A stretch of 7,463 bases of DNA from Gammaproteobacteria bacterium (GTDB taxonomy: Bacteria; Pseudomonadota; Gammaproteobacteria; Steroidobacterales; Woeseiaceae), in assembly GCA_029881015.1 (NCBI GenBank), contig JAOUNK010000163.1, positions 1 to 7,463 on the forward strand, read 5' to 3'. Each line of letters begins with the position of its first letter. Position 1 is the first letter of the stretch. Shown here one piece after another: positions 6,271-7,463 of this stretch. Below the pieces are notes generated by a model that had not been told where the DNA came from, searched no databases, and worked only from the letters and a program-made list of their open reading frames with translations. The translations under genes were made by a program, and so were the position numbers.

Positions 6271-6996
6271 CTATGGGCGTGGCAGTTCCTCGAGCCGCGG
6301 TCCGTCTTCATCCCACTCCACCAGGCTGCCTTGCTCGTACCAGTCGCCGAGTACGATGCGATGCACAGGGCGTTCGTCCACGTGGAACGGATGGACGGCC
6401 GGGCGATGGGTATGACCGTGCAGCAGGATGTCGGCACCGGATTCCCGGATAGCCTGTTTGACGGCGTCCTGGTTCACGTCCGCAATCTCGTCGTCCGCGG
6501 ACTGCCCGCGCGCCATACTCTGTTCGCGCGCCTGCCGGGCAAACGCAACACGTTCCTCGATCGACCTGGACATCATCATTGCCTGCCAGTCCGGGTTGCG
6601 CGTCATGGCCCGTACTTGCTGGTACTCGACATCGTCGGTGCACAGGGCATCGCCGTGGCTGAGCAGGACCTTTTCGCCGTGCAACTCGAGAGCATGCGGG
6701 TCGCCGAGCAGGGTTACGCCGGTGTCGCTGGCGAACGTCTCGCCGATCATGAAGTCGCGATTGCCGTGCATGAAGAACACCGGTACACCGGCGTCGGACA
6801 GCTCGCGCAGCGCAACTTTCATCCGCGCGTAGTAGGGGTTCGGGTCATCGTCGCCGATCCAGGCCTCGAAGAGGTCGCCCAGAATATAAAGCGCATCCGC
6901 CTGCCGTGCGGGACCGGCGAGGAAAGCCAGGAACTGCTCGCCGATCTCGGGCCGGCCGGGCTCAAGGTGCAGGTCGGAGACAAAAAGTGTCGCCAT
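6271..6996 (-). CDS. lpxH: UDP-2,3-diacylglucosamine diphosphatase (LpxH)
   Basis: LpxH cleaves UDP-2,3-diacylglucosamine to lipid X and UMP, the fourth step of lipid A synthesis, at the cytoplasmic face of the inner membrane. The 241-residue product equals the E. coli length to within a residue. It has the calcineurin-type metallophosphoesterase ligands at the same positions: Asp8 and His10 (SDLHLE), Asp41 (ILGDLFEAWIGDDDPNP), Asn79 (HGNRDF), His114 (LSHGDALCTDD), His195 and His197 (HGHTHRPAVH). The DVNQDAV motif (173-179) in the lipid-binding insertion is also conserved. The ATG at 6996 gives MATLFVSDLHL, the family N-terminus. It lies 4 nt after the stop of the peptidyl-prolyl isomerase gene, without a strong Shine-Dalgarno sequence, so re-initiation after that gene is likely. 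The ppiB-lpxH order is also seen in E. coli. It converges on miaE with 12 nt between the stops. Confidence 0.97.
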   Translation of the reverse strand: MATLFVSDLHLEPGRPEIGEQFLAFLAGPARQADALYILGDLFEAWIGDDDPNPYYARMKVALRELSDAGVPVFFMHGNRDFMIGETFASDTGVTLLGDPHALELHGEKVLLSHGDALCTDDVEYQQVRAMTRNPDWQAMMMSRSIEERVAFARQAREQSMARGQSADDEIADVNQDAVKQAIRESGADILLHGHTHRPAVHPFHVDERPVHRIVLGDWYEQGSLVEWDEDGPRLEELPRP

Positions 6997-7000
6997 GATG

Positions 7001-7463
7001 TCAGCGCTGCACGCGCGTCATGTTTTCGATGATCACAGGAATAATGGGCGCCGGTGCACCGCCGGGACCGTTCGGCTCGGTCTCGTAGGCGGCGATCAGG
7101 TCGACAACGTCCATTCCTTCAACCACAAAGCCGAATACCGTGTAGCCCCAGCGCCCCTGGGTGGGATGTTTGACGGGGTCGAGGTTGGCGGTGTTCGGGT
7201 CTTCAGCGACGTTGTTGACAACGTTGATGAAAAACTGGGTGCCGGCGGAGTGCGGGTCGCCCGTACGTGCCATCGCGATCGTGGAGCGCAGGTTGGGGAG
7301 CCCGTTGCCCGACTCGTTGGGTACCGTCTCACTGCTCTCGCGCAGGGTGAAGTCTTCCGTGAAGCCGCCGCCCTGGATCATGAAGCCGGGGATGATGCGG
7401 TGGAAAACAGTGCCCGTATAGAAGCCTGAATCCACGTTCTTGAGGAAATTGGCTACCGTGAGC
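7001..7463 (-). CDS. Cyclophilin-type peptidyl-prolyl cis-trans isomerase, N-terminus beyond window
   Basis: Cyclophilins speed cis-trans isomerisation of prolyl bonds during protein folding. The frame is open to the window end, giving about 154 visible residues starting LTVANFLKNVDSGFY, so perhaps 15-25 residues of the domain, plus any signal peptide, are missing. Catalytic-site motifs are FHRII with the active Arg, GFMIQGGGF, AMARTGDPHSAGTQFFINV, and WGYTVFG, where Trp takes the position that binds cyclosporin in eukaryotic cyclophilins. VVEGMDVVD and PVIIENM close the domain. A GTG at 7435 is not the true start, because family sequence continues upstream of it. The neighbourhood (directly before lpxH) fits cytoplasmic PpiB, while the STIAMART stretch also resembles periplasmic PpiA. 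Without the N-terminus the location cannot be decided, so no symbol is given. A loop of about 20 residues before the Trp (AEDPNTANLDPVKHPTQGR) is longer than in E. coli PpiB. Confidence 0.93.
   Translation of the reverse strand, partial: LTVANFLKNVDSGFYTGTVFHRIIPGFMIQGGGFTEDFTLRESSETVPNESGNGLPNLRSTIAMARTGDPHSAGTQFFINVVNNVAEDPNTANLDPVKHPTQGRWGYTVFGFVVEGMDVVDLIAAYETEPNGPGGAPAPIIPVIIENMTRVQR

Noticed and set aside
6259..7032. A 257-codon plus-strand frame starting with GTG right after the miaE stop
   Set aside because: It lies antisense to lpxH, which has all metal ligands at the E. coli positions. The plus-strand translation shows no family features.

Overview
The window is a gene-dense, GC-rich bacterial segment, almost certainly from a gammaproteobacterium. 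The order accD-folC-dedD-cvpA-purF is the block found in Escherichia coli and many relatives. The LpxH-type lipid A enzyme points to an LPS-bearing outer membrane, and MiaE implies the ms2i6A to ms2io6A tRNA modification branch. I cannot name the genus; the divergence from E. coli looks large, and an uncultured lineage is possible.

Layout. Bases 1-4389 (+): the C-terminal half of accD (fatty acid synthesis), folC (folate), a DedD-like SPOR protein (cell division), cvpA (membrane protein) and purF (first step of purine synthesis). The genes are tightly packed, with an ATGA overlap at folC/dedD and gaps of 7 to 54 nt elsewhere, so they probably form one operon. Bases 4390-4435: a short spacer holding one REP-like palindrome. 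Bases 4436-6258 (+): a two-gene unit made of a soluble receiver-Ser/Thr kinase fusion and miaE, overlapping by 10 nt. Bases 6271-7463 (-): lpxH and, upstream of it, a cyclophilin-type peptidyl-prolyl isomerase running off the window end. They converge on miaE across only 12 nt. There is no gene-free stretch over 300 bases; the longest gap is 54 nt. I found no tRNA, rRNA, IS element, CRISPR array or prophage gene.

Most of the window is ordinary housekeeping. The non-routine part is the kinase-miaE pair. The kinase has an intact catalytic core, but its N-terminal receiver domain has Gly where the phospho-accepting Asp should be, so it is probably a pseudo-receiver that does not work by classical phosphotransfer. 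The gene is translationally coupled to a tRNA hydroxylase, is preceded by a REP-like palindrome, and carries an eight-T homopolymer in its kinase domain. Whether this pair is a conserved functional unit linking kinase signalling to tRNA modification is a hypothesis that gene-neighbourhood comparison can test.
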